From: Microbacterium atlanticum
GTDB lineage: Bacteria; Actinomycetota; Actinomycetes; Actinomycetales; Microbacteriaceae
Direction of reading: 5' to 3'
NCBI RefSeq assembly: GCF_015277815.1
Contig: NZ_CP063813.1
Span: forward strand, 1,488,001-1,552,000
DNA length: 64,000 nt
Shown: positions 17,656 through 26,056 of the stretch, piece after piece
How the letters are laid out: every line of letters starts with the position of its first letter
Position numbering within the stretch: position 1 is the first letter of the stretch
Notes under the pieces: generated by a model
Seen by the model: the letters and a program-made list of their open reading frames with translations, nothing else
Database searches by the model: none
What the model was told of the DNA's origin: nothing
Position numbers and translations under genes: made by a program

Positions 17656-17757
17656 CGAAGGGGAGTATCCCGTCATCGCGCATCCGTCATCACGGGTCCC
17701 GACAGTGCGACCCCGGGTGCGCACCGCAGGCCGCGGCCCGCGGGGGAGAGACTTTCG
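17656..17757 (+). ncRNA. yybP-ykoY (manganese-sensing) riboswitch upstream of a TerC gene
   Basis: The leader has the hallmark 5' element GGGGAGTA (17660-17667) and 3' element GGGGAGAGACTTTCG (17743-17757). They are joined by a basal helix of CGAAGG (17656-17661) with CTTTCG (17752-17757). A -10 hexamer TATCCT (17642-17647) places transcription start at the riboswitch 5' end. The motif class binds Mn2+ and commonly precedes TerC-family and MntP transporters, as here. The 3' helix strand CTTTCGG can instead pair with CCGAAAG (17787-17793) over the ribosome binding site of the next gene, giving a translational ON switch. Confidence 0.82.
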
Positions 17758-17800
17758 GCGTCGACCGACCCCTTCTTCTCCCCGCTCCGAAAGGCCCTGA

Positions 17801-18874
17801 ATGGACCTGGTTCTCCCGCTGTGGTTCGAGATCGGATCCCTCGTGGTCCTCTCGCTCATCCTCCTGGCCGATCTGCTGCTCATCCTGAAGCGACCGCACA
17901 TCCCGTCGACGCGCGAGTCGACACTCTGGGTCGTGTTCTACGTGACGCTGGCGCTGATCTTCGCGGGCATCATGTGGATCGTCGCCGGACCCGAGTACGC
18001 CGGGCAGTTCGTCGCCGGCTGGCTCACGGAGTACAGCCTGTCGATCGACAACCTCTTCGTGTTCGTGCTGATCATGAGCCAGTTCGCGGTGCCGCGTCGT
18101 TACCAGCAGGAAGTCCTGATGGTCGGCATCATCATCGCCCTCGTGCTGCGCGGTGTCTTCATCCTCGTCGGTGCCGCGGTGATCGAGCAGTTCAGCTGGG
18201 TCTTCTACATCTTCGGCGCGTTCCTGGTGTGGACCGCGTGGCGCCAGGCCTTCCCGGGCGGTGATCACGACGACGACGTGAAGCAGGAGGCCTTCGTCGT
18301 CCGCGTGCTGCGCCGCACCATCGACATCAGCGACCACTACGACGGCGCGAAGATCCGCACGGTCGTGAACGGCAAGAAGATGTGGACGCCGATGGTCATC
18401 GTCTTCGCCGCGATCGGCGTGACCGACCTGCTGTTCGCCATCGACTCCATCCCGGCGATCTTCGGCATCACGCAGAGCGCGTTCATCGTGTTCACGGCCA
18501 ACATCTTCGCGCTCATGGGCCTCAGGCAGCTGTACTTCCTCCTCGGCGACCTGCTCGATCGCCTCCGTTACCTGCACTACGGAATCGCGTTCATCCTCGC
18601 CTTCATCGGCCTGAAGCTCGTGTTCCACGCCATGCACGTCAACGAGCTGCCGTTCATCAACAACGGCGAGCACATCGAGTGGGCGCCGGAGATCTCGACC
18701 TGGATGTCGCTCGCGGTCATCGTGGTGTCGATGGCGGTGGCGACGGTTGCGAGCCTCGTCGCCTCCGCGCGCGACAAGAAGGCCGCGACGGCGGACGCCG
18801 CCGCCGCCGTCGTCGCGGACGAGAAGGGCACACCCCCCACTGTCGAGCAGCCGCACCACGACGACCGCCGCTGA
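17801..18874 (+). CDS. TerC-family integral membrane protein (probable metal exporter)
   Basis: The 357-aa protein has about eight to nine membrane helices. It has the TerC signature SIDNLFVFVLIM in one repeat and TDLLFAIDSIPAIF in the other, whose conserved Asp residues line a putative metal path. Relatives such as Alx have been linked to manganese export and to tellurite resistance. The Mn2+-type riboswitch in its leader supports a manganese role here. The C-terminus is a soluble Ala/Asp/His tail. AAAGG 7 nt before the ATG is the ribosome binding site, and it overlaps the predicted switch helix. Confidence 0.92.
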   Translation: MDLVLPLWFEIGSLVVLSLILLADLLLILKRPHIPSTRESTLWVVFYVTLALIFAGIMWIVAGPEYAGQFVAGWLTEYSLSIDNLFVFVLIMSQFAVPRRYQQEVLMVGIIIALVLRGVFILVGAAVIEQFSWVFYIFGAFLVWTAWRQAFPGGDHDDDVKQEAFVVRVLRRTIDISDHYDGAKIRTVVNGKKMWTPMVIVFAAIGVTDLLFAIDSIPAIFGITQSAFIVFTANIFALMGLRQLYFLLGDLLDRLRYLHYGIAFILAFIGLKLVFHAMHVNELPFINNGEHIEWAPEISTWMSLAVIVVSMAVATVASLVASARDKKAATADAAAAVVADEKGTPPTVEQPHHDDRR

Positions 18875-18912
18875 GCGCCGGGCGGGCGGCGGGTCGGTGG
18901 TAGCCTGAGCAC

Positions 18913-18957
18913 GTGCGGATCGCTCGCCTTCTCCTTAGCGGCCGCGACGAGTCCTAG
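18913..18957 (+). CDS. leuL: Leucine leader peptide (14 aa) of leuCD
   Basis: A short frame VRIARLLLSGRDES begins with GTG exactly 6 nt after a TAGCCT -10 element (18901-18906), so it is probably translated from a leaderless mRNA. It carries three consecutive Leu codons, CTT-CTC-CTT, although most Leu codons in this genome are CTC or CTG. It lies 78 bp upstream of leuC and ends inside a hairpin. This is the form of an amino-acid attenuator leader. It is too short for sequence statistics, so support rests on position, the Leu run and the promoter. Confidence 0.7.
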   Translation: MRIARLLLSGRDES

Positions 18958-19027
18958 TTCCCAGGCCTTTCTCGTCGCGGAGTTCGTCGCGGGCCCCACC
19001 CATGCGGGCACAGTCCCAAAAGGAGAA
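18929..19027 (+). promoter_or_regulatory. Candidate translational attenuator of leuC
   Basis: TTCTCCTT (18929-18936), which is the Leu-codon run of the leader peptide, is the exact reverse complement of AAGGAGAA (19020-19027), the leuC ribosome binding site. Inside this closure a 10-bp perfect hairpin forms (CCGCGACGAG 18942-18951 with CTCGTCGCGG 18971-18980). A second TCGTCGCGG copy (18984-18992) can compete for the same 5' arm. No T tract is present, so control of translation rather than termination is favoured. Confidence 0.55.
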
Positions 19028-19035
19028 CGACAGAC

Positions 19036-20517
19036 ATGAGCACCATCGCCGCGTCCGGCAGCGCCGGCATCCCCGAGCGTCCGCGCACGCTGGCCGAGAA
19101 GGTCTGGGACGACCACGTCGTCGTGCAGGGCGAGGACGGCCAGCCCGACTTGATCTACATCGACTTGCACCTCGTGCACGAGGTGACCAGTCCGCAGGCG
19201 TTCGACGGCCTGCGGGCGGAGGGGCGCCCGGTGCGGCGCCTCGACCTCACGATCGCGACCGAGGATCACAACACCCCGACCCTCGACATCGACAAGCCCA
19301 TCGCCGACCTCACCAGCCGCACCCAGATCGAGACGCTCCGCCGCAACGCCGCCGAGTTCGGCGTCAGGCTGCACTCGCTCGGTGACAGGGAGCAGGGCAT
19401 CGTGCACGTCGTGGGCCCTCAGCTGGGGCTCACCATGCCGGGCATCACCGTGGTGTGCGGCGACTCCCACACCTCCACCCACGGCGCGTTCGGTGCCATG
19501 GCGTTCGGCATCGGCACCAGCGAGGTCGAGCACGTCCTGGCGACCCAGACGCTGCCGCTGAAGCCCTTCAAGACCATGGCGATCACGGTCGAGGGCGAGC
19601 TGAAGCCCGGCGTCACGGCCAAGGACATCATCCTCGCCGTCATCGCCAGGATCGGCACCAACGGCGGCCAGGGCTACGTGCTGGAGTACCGGGGCAGCGC
19701 CATCCGGTCCCTTTCGATGGAGGGCCGCATGACGATCTGCAACATGTCGATCGAGGCGGGAGCCCGCGCGGGCATGGTCGCCCCCGACGAGACCACCTTC
19801 GCGTACCTCGCGGGGCGCCCGCATGCGCCCCGCGGCAAGGACTGGGAGGACGCCGTCGCCTACTGGCGCACACTGCCGTCGGACGAGGGTGCCGTGTACG
19901 ACGCCGAGGTCTTCCTCGACGCGAACCAGCTCGAGCCCTTCGTGACCTGGGGCACCAACCCCGGCCAGGGCGTGTCGCTGAGCGGGTCGGTGCCGGCGCC
20001 GGAGGACTTCGCCGACCCGAACGAGCGCGCCGCGGCCGAACGAGCGCTGGAGTACATGGATCTGCAGCCGGGCACGCCGCTCAAGGAGATCGCCGTCGAC
20101 GCCGTCTTCATGGGCTCGTGCACGAACAGCCGGATCGAGGATCTGCGAGCGTTCGCATCGATCGTCGCCGGCCGCAAGAAGGCAGAGAGCGTGCGCGTCA
20201 TGGTTGTCCCGGGGTCGGCACGCGTGCGGCTGGAGGCCGAGGCTGAGGGCCTGGACAAGGTCTTCGAGGAGTTCGGCGCGGAGTGGCGCTTCGCGGGGTG
20301 CTCGATGTGCCTGGGCATGAATCCCGATCAGCTCGCGCCGGGGGAGCGGTGCGCCTCCACCAGCAACCGCAACTTCGAGGGCCGCCAGGGCAAGGGCGGA
20401 CGCACTCATCTGGTCTCGCCGCTGGTCGCCGCCGCGACCGCCGTGCTGGGCCGACTGGCCAGTCCGAGCGATCTTCCCGCGCCCATCCCGGCCGGCGCGC
20501 GTGGAACGGAGGCCTGA
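19036..20517 (+). CDS. leuC: 3-isopropylmalate dehydratase large subunit
   Basis: The 493-aa aconitase-family subunit isomerises 2- to 3-isopropylmalate in leucine synthesis. Substrate-binding motifs include [13 protein letters not shown]. The [4Fe-4S] ligands are the cysteines of [12 protein letters not shown] and [10 protein letters not shown], where CxxC supplies two. It follows the leucine leader and has AAGGAGAA 8 bases before the ATG. Its stop lies 1 bp from the leuD start, and the two subunits form one enzyme. Confidence 0.97.
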   Translation: MSTIAASGSAGIPERPRTLAEKVWDDHVVVQGEDGQPDLIYIDLHLVHEVTSPQAFDGLRAEGRPVRRLDLTIATEDHNTPTLDIDKPIADLTSRTQIETLRRNAAEFGVRLHSLGDREQGIVHVVGPQLGLTMPGITVVCGDSHTSTHGAFGAMAFGIGTSEVEHVLATQTLPLKPFKTMAITVEGELKPGVTAKDIILAVIARIGTNGGQGYVLEYRGSAIRSLSMEGRMTICNMSIEAGARAGMVAPDETTFAYLAGRPHAPRGKDWEDAVAYWRTLPSDEGAVYDAEVFLDANQLEPFVTWGTNPGQGVSLSGSVPAPEDFADPNERAAAERALEYMDLQPGTPLKEIAVDAVFMGSCTNSRIEDLRAFASIVAGRKKAESVRVMVVPGSARVRLEAEAEGLDKVFEEFGAEWRFAGCSMCLGMNPDQLAPGERCASTSNRNFEGRQGKGGRTHLVSPLVAAATAVLGRLASPSDLPAPIPAGARGTEA

Positions 20518-20518
20518 C

Positions 20519-21115
20519 ATGGAGAAGTTCACGACGCACACCGGCATCGCCGCTCCCCTGCGCCGCTCGGCGGTCGACACCGACCAGATCATTCCCGCGG
20601 TCTACCTGAAGCGGGTCACGAAGACCGGCTTCGAGGACGCGCTGTTCTCCAGCTGGCGTCAGGACCCCGACTTCGTGCTCAACCAGCCGGCGTACGCCGG
20701 TGCCAGCATCCTGGTGGCAGGCCCGGACTTCGGCACCGGCTCCAGTCGCGAGCACGCGGTGTGGGCGCTGCGGGACTACGGCTTCAAGGTCGTGCTCAGC
20801 CCCCGGTTCGCCGACATCTTCCGCGGCAACGCCGGCAAGCAGGGACTGGTCGCCGGCGTGATCTCCGAGCCCGACCTGGAGGCGGTATGGGCCGCGATCG
20901 AGGCGGCCCCGGGGGCGAGGATGACGGTCGACCTCGAGGCGCGCACCGCCACGGTGGGCACCCTGGAGCTCCCTTTCGAGATCGATGATTACACTAGGTG
21001 GCGGCTTCTCGAAGGGCTCGACGACATCGGGCTCACGCTGCGCAACGAAGAGGCGATCGCACAGTTCGAGGCTCGCCGAGAGGCGTGGCGGCCGCGGACG
21101 CTTCCGGTTCCGTAA
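20519..21115 (+). CDS. leuD: 3-isopropylmalate dehydratase small subunit
   Basis: The 198-aa swivelling-domain subunit pairs with LeuC. The family motifs are DTDQIIPA near the N-terminus and [17 protein letters not shown], which holds the substrate-binding Ser/Arg. The ATG at 20519 is preferred to an in-frame ATG at 20501 because GGAGG lies 6 bases ahead of it and the family N-terminus is MEKF. It is co-transcribed with leuC. Confidence 0.96.
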   Translation: MEKFTTHTGIAAPLRRSAVDTDQIIPAVYLKRVTKTGFEDALFSSWRQDPDFVLNQPAYAGASILVAGPDFGTGSSREHAVWALRDYGFKVVLSPRFADIFRGNAGKQGLVAGVISEPDLEAVWAAIEAAPGARMTVDLEARTATVGTLELPFEIDDYTRWRLLEGLDDIGLTLRNEEAIAQFEARREAWRPRTLPVP

Positions 21116-21187
21116 GCCGGGTCGGATGCCCCACCAGGGCGCCCGACCGCCGCAGACACCCTCGAGCAACCAAGTGAGGACCATCGG

Positions 21188-22570
21188 ATGAAGCCACTTC
21201 TGAATGTCGCCGCAGGCGAAGGCGCAGCTGCGAAGACGGGGGAACAGGAAGTGACGGGCGAAGTCCTCGCGATCCGGGGCGGGCGGCCGCTCACGGGCCG
21301 CGTTGAGGTGAAGGGCGCCAAGAACCTCGTCACCAAGGCGATGGTGGCGGCTCTGCTCGGCGAGACGACGAGCGTCCTGCGCGACGTCCCGGACATCAGC
21401 GACGTCCAGGTCGTCCGGTCGCTCCTGGAGGTTCACGGCGTGACCGTGACGGAGGGCGATGAAGAGGGCTCACTGGTCTTCGATCCCAGTGGGGCGGTGT
21501 CGGCGCATTTCGAGGAGATCGACGCGCACGCCGGCGCGTCCCGCATCCCCATCCTCTTCTGCGGTCCGCTGCTGCACCTGCTCGGCGAGGCGCTGATCCC
21601 CGACCTCGGCGGCTGCCGCATCGGCGATCGGCCCATCAACTTCCACATGGACGCGCTGCGCGCGTTCGGCGCGATCGTCGACAAGAGCTACGAGGGCATC
21701 CGCATCACGGCTCCCGACGGCCTCCACGGCGCGAACATCGAGCTGCCGTACCCCAGCGTCGGCGCCACCGAGCAGGTGCTGCTCACCGCCGTCCGCGCGA
21801 AAGGGGTGACGGAGCTGCGCAACGCGGCCATCGAGCCGGAGATCATGGACCTCATCGCGGTGCTGCAGAAGATGGGCGCGATCATCTCGTACGAGCCCAA
21901 CCGCGTCATCTTCATCGAGGGCGTGGACTCGCTGCGCGGCTACGATCACCGGGCGATCTTCGACCGCAACGAGGCTGCCTCCTGGGCCTGCGCGGCCCTC
22001 GCCACCGACGGCGACATCTTCGTCGGGGGCGCACGTCAGCAGGAGATGCTGACGTTCCTCAACGTCTTCCGCAAGGCCGGCGGCTGGTTCGACGTCCGCG
22101 AGGACGGGATCCAGTTCCGACGGGGCGGGCCGCTGAAGGCCGTCATGGTCGAGACGGACGTGCACCCCGGCTTCATGACCGACTGGCAGCAGCCGCTCAT
22201 CGTCGCGCTGACGCAGGCCGCGGGCACCTCCACGGTCCACGAGACCGTGTACGAGAACCGCCTCGGCTTCACCGACGCGCTCAACCAGATGGGCGCGGAC
22301 ATCGTCGTGCACCCGCACGGCCTCGACACGGCGAACCGGCGCGTCCCGCGGCGTGCGCTCGAGCAGGCCGCCGTCATCAACGGGCCGACTCCGCTGCACG
22401 GCGCGGATGTGGTGGTCCCTGACCTCCGGGGCGGATACAGCTACGTCATCGCCGCCCTCGCCGCCGAGGGGGAGTCCATCGTCCGCAACGTCGGCATCAT
22501 CCGCCGCGGCTACGAGAAGTTCTTCGCCAAGCTCGACATGCTCGGCGCGGACTTCGACGTCATCGGATAG
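21188..22570 (+). CDS. murA: UDP-N-acetylglucosamine 1-carboxyvinyltransferase
   Basis: The 460-aa enzyme transfers enolpyruvate from PEP to UDP-GlcNAc, the first committed step of peptidoglycan synthesis. KGAKNLVTKAM holds the catalytic Lys/Asn pair. GGCRIGDRPINFHM carries the active-site loop cysteine, so fosfomycin sensitivity is expected by this criterion. The N-terminal extension of about 25 residues before the first strand is longer than usual, and a later start is possible. It opens a run of envelope genes (murA, plsC-like, gpsA, ddl). Confidence 0.95.
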   Translation: MKPLLNVAAGEGAAAKTGEQEVTGEVLAIRGGRPLTGRVEVKGAKNLVTKAMVAALLGETTSVLRDVPDISDVQVVRSLLEVHGVTVTEGDEEGSLVFDPSGAVSAHFEEIDAHAGASRIPILFCGPLLHLLGEALIPDLGGCRIGDRPINFHMDALRAFGAIVDKSYEGIRITAPDGLHGANIELPYPSVGATEQVLLTAVRAKGVTELRNAAIEPEIMDLIAVLQKMGAIISYEPNRVIFIEGVDSLRGYDHRAIFDRNEAASWACAALATDGDIFVGGARQQEMLTFLNVFRKAGGWFDVREDGIQFRRGGPLKAVMVETDVHPGFMTDWQQPLIVALTQAAGTSTVHETVYENRLGFTDALNQMGADIVVHPHGLDTANRRVPRRALEQAAVINGPTPLHGADVVVPDLRGGYSYVIAALAAEGESIVRNVGIIRRGYEKFFAKLDMLGADFDVIG

Positions 22571-22574
22571 CCCC

Positions 22575-23339
22575 GTGGCGCCCACCCGCCCGCGCGCGTC
22601 CGCGGAGAAGTCCCGCCCGAGCATCTTCTGGCCTCTCGCCGCGATCGTCGTGCCGCTGGTGGGGCTCATCTTCAAGGTCGAGCTGGAGGGCGCCGAGAAG
22701 CTGCCCCGAGAGGGCGCGTACGTGCTCGCCCCCAATCACGTGAGCGAGATCGATCCGCTGGTCGTCGCCGTCGCGGTGTGGCGCGCCGGACGCGCGCCGC
22801 GCTTCATGGCGAAGGAGAGCCTCTTCCGGACGCCGGTGCTGGGCGGGATCCTCCGCGTGACCGGAATGATCCCGGTCGCACGCGCGTCATCCGCGTCCGC
22901 GGCCCGCGCGACGCTCGAAGCCTCGCAGACGCTGGCGCGCAGCCGCCGGGGCGTCATCGTCTATCCCGAGGGCACCCTCACCCGCGACCCGGATCTCTGG
23001 CCGATGCGCGGCAAGACCGGGGCGGTGCGTCTGGCTCTCGCGGGTGGCATCCCGGTGGTCCCCATGGCGCAGTGGGGCGCCCAGCAGGTGCTGCCCCGCT
23101 ACGGCAAGCTCAAGCTCTGGCCACCCCGCCGCCGGGTGCGGGTGATCATCGGAGACCCGGTCGACCTGTCGGCGTTCGCGGGCGCGGCCTCATCGCAGAC
23201 CGCCCTGGTGCAGGCGACAGACGTCGTGATGGACGCGATCTCGCAGCTCCTCTCCGGGCTGCGGAGAGAGCCGGCGCCGGCTGAGCGGTGGAACCCGGCC
23301 GACCACGGTCAGAAGGAGACGGGGCGCCTTGAGCCGTAG
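22575..23339 (+). CDS. 1-acyl-glycerol-3-phosphate acyltransferase family (PlsC)
   Basis: The 254-aa membrane-associated acyltransferase has the catalytic NHVSEID (HX4D) and YPEGTLTRD motifs of the PlsC family and one N-terminal hydrophobic helix. It probably adds the second acyl chain to lysophosphatidic acid. The next gene, gpsA, makes the glycerol-3-phosphate used by this pathway. The start is GTG at 22575, 4 bases after the murA stop. The end overlaps gpsA by 11 bp. Confidence 0.9.
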   Translation: MAPTRPRASAEKSRPSIFWPLAAIVVPLVGLIFKVELEGAEKLPREGAYVLAPNHVSEIDPLVVAVAVWRAGRAPRFMAKESLFRTPVLGGILRVTGMIPVARASSASAARATLEASQTLARSRRGVIVYPEGTLTRDPDLWPMRGKTGAVRLALAGGIPVVPMAQWGAQQVLPRYGKLKLWPPRRRVRVIIGDPVDLSAFAGAASSQTALVQATDVVMDAISQLLSGLRREPAPAERWNPADHGQKETGRLEP

Positions 23340-24465
23340 GCACGACGCCGCCCGCCCGCGCGTCGTCGTCGTCGGCGCGGGAAGCTGGGGCACCACATTC
23401 GGCAAGATCCTCGCCGATGGCGGCGCCCACGTCACCATGTGGGCCCGACGCCCGGAGCTGGCGAGCGAGATCCACGAGGCCAAGCGCAACAGCGAGTACC
23501 TCCCGGGCATCAACCTGCCCCGCACGATGCATGCCACGCACCACCTGTCCGAGGCGCTGGACGGCGCCGACCAGGTGTACCTCTCGATCCCCAGTCAGGC
23601 GGTGCGCCAGAACCTCAAGGCCGTGCGACCGCTGATCTCGCAGTCCGAGGCGCCCATCGTGTCGCTCATGAAAGGCGTCGAGCGCCGCACCGGCCTGCGG
23701 ATGAGCCAGGTGATCGAGCAGGAGCTGCACTGCGATCCCGCCCGCATCGCGGTCGCATCGGGGCCCAACCTCGCCCTCGAGATCGCCCGCGAGCAGCCCA
23801 CCGCCGCCGTCGTCTCCTCGACCAGCCAGGAGACGGCGGAGGCCGTCGCGCGCCTGGCCCGCAACCGGTACTTCCGCACGTTCGTGAACACCGACGTGAT
23901 CGGCACCGAGTTCGGCGGCGTGCTGAAGAACCTGATCGCGGTCGCGATCGGCATCGTCGACGGCGTGGGGTACGGCGAGAACACCAAGGCGTCGATCATC
24001 ACGCGGGGGCTGGTCGAGATGACCGACTTCGCCGTTGCCTTCGGTGCTCAGGAGGAGACGCTGCAAGGACTGGCCGGCCTCGGCGACCTCATCGCGACGT
24101 GCCAGTCGCCCCTCAGCCGCAACAACACCGCCGGCCGGCTGCTCGGCCAGGGCTATCGCTTCGACGACGTCGTCAAGCAGATGAACCAGACCGCGGAAGG
24201 GCTGGCGTCTGTCGCCCCCATCCTGCAGCTGGCGCGCGAGGTGGGCGTGCAGATGCCCATCGTCGAGCAGGTCAAGATGGTGCTCGACGGCACCATGAAC
24301 CCGCGGGACATCGCGCCGCACCTGACGACCGACGACGACACCCCACAGGGCGAGAGGACGACGAATGGACAAGCCGGCGGTGGCGGTGCTCTTTGGCGGT
24401 CGATCCAGCGAGCACTCGATCAGTTCCGCAACGGCGGGCGGGGTGCTGCGGGCGATCGACCGTGA
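23329..24465 (+). CDS. gpsA: Glycerol-3-phosphate dehydrogenase [NAD(P)+]
   Basis: The 378-aa enzyme reduces dihydroxyacetone phosphate to glycerol 3-phosphate for phospholipids. The N-terminal Rossmann motif is GAGSWGTTFGKIL, the catalytic Lys region is NLIAVAIGIVDG, and GENTKASIITRG with GLAGLGDLIATC completes the family signature. The start is TTG with AAGGAG 11 bases ahead. Typical GpsA proteins have about 330-340 residues; this one runs about 35 further and overlaps the start of ddl by 101 bp in another frame. The extra tail is Gly/Arg-rich without an obvious fold. Confidence 0.93.
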   Translation: MSRRHDAARPRVVVVGAGSWGTTFGKILADGGAHVTMWARRPELASEIHEAKRNSEYLPGINLPRTMHATHHLSEALDGADQVYLSIPSQAVRQNLKAVRPLISQSEAPIVSLMKGVERRTGLRMSQVIEQELHCDPARIAVASGPNLALEIAREQPTAAVVSSTSQETAEAVARLARNRYFRTFVNTDVIGTEFGGVLKNLIAVAIGIVDGVGYGENTKASIITRGLVEMTDFAVAFGAQEETLQGLAGLGDLIATCQSPLSRNNTAGRLLGQGYRFDDVVKQMNQTAEGLASVAPILQLAREVGVQMPIVEQVKMVLDGTMNPRDIAPHLTTDDDTPQGERTTNGQAGGGGALWRSIQRALDQFRNGGRGAAGDRP

Positions 24466-25459
24466 CCGCTACCGGGTGATCCCCGTGGGGATCACCCGTG
24501 AGGGGGCGTTCGTCCTCGAGGACGACGAGCCCGCCAAGTTCGCCCTCGACGCCGAGCGCCTACCCGAGGTGGCCGACAACGGCACCCGCGTGCTCTGGCC
24601 CGAGGGGGCCGGCGACCGCATGCTGCGCGTGCGCCGTGGCGACGGATCGGTCGACGAGCTGGGCGAGGTGGATGTCGTCCTCCCGATCCTCCACGGCCTC
24701 CATGGCGAGGACGGCACGGTGCAGGGCTACTTCGACACGCTCGGCATCCCGTACGCGGGTGGCGGGGTGCTCGATTCGGCGCTGTGCATGGACAAGCACT
24801 TCATGAAGATCGTGCTCGCCGCGGCCGGCGTGCCGGTGTCGCCGTCGGTGACGGTCACCCGCGTCCGGTGGGAGCGCGATCCCGACGCGGTGAGGGCGGA
24901 TGCCGCGGCTCTCGGCCAGCCCACCTTCGTCAAGCCGGCACGCGCCGGATCGAGCGTCGGCGTGTCGAAGGTGCACGACGCGTCCGAGCTCGACGACGCG
25001 CTGGCGCTCGCCTTCGCCGAGGACGACAAGGTGCTCATCGAGGCGGCGATCGTCGGTCGTGAGGTCGAGGTCGCCATCCTCGAGGGGCGGGGCGGCGGCG
25101 CGCCGCGCGCCTCGCTGCCCGGAGAGATCGTGCTGACCACGCGCGAGTTCTACGACTTCGAAGGGAAGTACCTCGGCGGCGACGGAGCGGAGGTCGTGTG
25201 TCCGGCCGACCTCACGGACGACGAGATCGCGCGCATCCAGCAGCTCGGCGTGCGCGCGTTCGAGGCGGTCGACGGCAAGGGTCTGGCGCGGGTGGACTTC
25301 TTCCTGTCCGCTGACGGGCTGTACGTCAACGAGCTGAACACGATGCCCGGATTCACGCCGATCTCGATGTTCCCCAAGTGCTGGATCGCCTCGGGCATGT
25401 CGTACCCGCAGCTCATCACCGAGCTGATCGACACCGCTCTCGAGCGCGCCGGCGTGTAG
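24365..25459 (+). CDS. ddl: D-alanine--D-alanine ligase
   Basis: The 364-aa ATP-grasp enzyme joins two D-alanines for the peptidoglycan stem peptide. The N-terminal motif is GGRSSEHSIS, the ATP-grasp core is VKPARAGSSVGVSKV, and the C-terminal metal/substrate motifs are RVDFFLS and NELNTMPGFTPISMF. The ATG follows AGAGGAC and lies 101 bp inside the gpsA frame. It converges on the DUF3515 lipoprotein gene. Confidence 0.96.
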   Translation: MDKPAVAVLFGGRSSEHSISSATAGGVLRAIDRDRYRVIPVGITREGAFVLEDDEPAKFALDAERLPEVADNGTRVLWPEGAGDRMLRVRRGDGSVDELGEVDVVLPILHGLHGEDGTVQGYFDTLGIPYAGGGVLDSALCMDKHFMKIVLAAAGVPVSPSVTVTRVRWERDPDAVRADAAALGQPTFVKPARAGSSVGVSKVHDASELDDALALAFAEDDKVLIEAAIVGREVEVAILEGRGGGAPRASLPGEIVLTTREFYDFEGKYLGGDGAEVVCPADLTDDEIARIQQLGVRAFEAVDGKGLARVDFFLSADGLYVNELNTMPGFTPISMFPKCWIASGMSYPQLITELIDTALERAGV

Positions 25460-25470
25460 GCGCGGCCGGG

Positions 25471-25971
25471 TCAATCCTCCGCGGAGTCGGCGCCGGGGAG
25501 CAGTTCCTCGGTCAACGTGCACTCGCTCTGCACGGTCGTGCCTCCCAGCACCGCCGTCTCGGCGAGCTGGGTCAGCACCTCGTTGGGCGACACCGACTCG
25601 TTGTCGATGAACACCTCGACCGCGGGAGTGCGACCGTACGTGGTGACGAGGTACCGCGGCGCCTGCGACTCATCGACGATCCAGTCGACGCCGCCGAGGG
25701 TGATGCACCTCGCCTCGGTGGGCCCGGGCTCCTCGACCCCGCAGCGCAGCAGGACGGCCGACGGCTCGCCCCAGGCTCCGGTCGCCTGGGCGTCGGTCCA
25801 CCGCCGGGGCTGGCCGTCGACCGTGCCCGGCAGTCGCACACTCACCTCTGCGCACGCGGCGTCGTTCGCCTGCTCCGCCGGCTCGAGGTCGACGGTCGTC
25901 GAGCAGCCGGTCAGGCCGATCACCGCTGCGGCGGTGAACGCGGCGGCCAAGACGGAGGGAACCAGACGCAC
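25471..25971 (-). CDS. DUF3515 family lipoprotein
   Basis: The 166-aa protein has a lipoprotein signal peptide ending in the lipobox LTGC (Cys near residue 23). The DUF3515 core follows, with CAEVSVRLP, QATGAWGEPSAVLLRCG and four conserved cysteines likely to form disulfides outside the membrane. The function is unknown. In actinobacteria the family commonly sits beside ddl and thiL, as here. GGAGG is only 1 base from the annotated GTG, so a start a few codons later is possible. Confidence 0.85.
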   Translation of the reverse strand: MRLVPSVLAAAFTAAAVIGLTGCSTTVDLEPAEQANDAACAEVSVRLPGTVDGQPRRWTDAQATGAWGEPSAVLLRCGVEEPGPTEARCITLGGVDWIVDESQAPRYLVTTYGRTPAVEVFIDNESVSPNEVLTQLAETAVLGGTTVQSECTLTEELLPGADSAED

Positions 25972-26044
25972 ACCTCCAGGCTAGCCGTCGGAAGCCGCGC
26001 CACCTCCCCTCGGCGACGCCACCGCCGGACGAGTGCCGCGACGG

Positions 26045-26050
26045 TAGCGT
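26045..26050 (+). promoter_or_regulatory. -10 element of thiL (leaderless-type)
   Basis: TAGCGT ends 6 nt before the thiL GTG, leaving no room for a ribosome binding site. Confidence 0.5.
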
Positions 26051-26056
26051 GGTCGC

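Noticed and set aside
18875..19035. A T-box riboswitch controlling leuCD.
   Set aside because: No T-box sequence or specifier stem-loop can be found. The leader ORF with a Leu run explains the region better.
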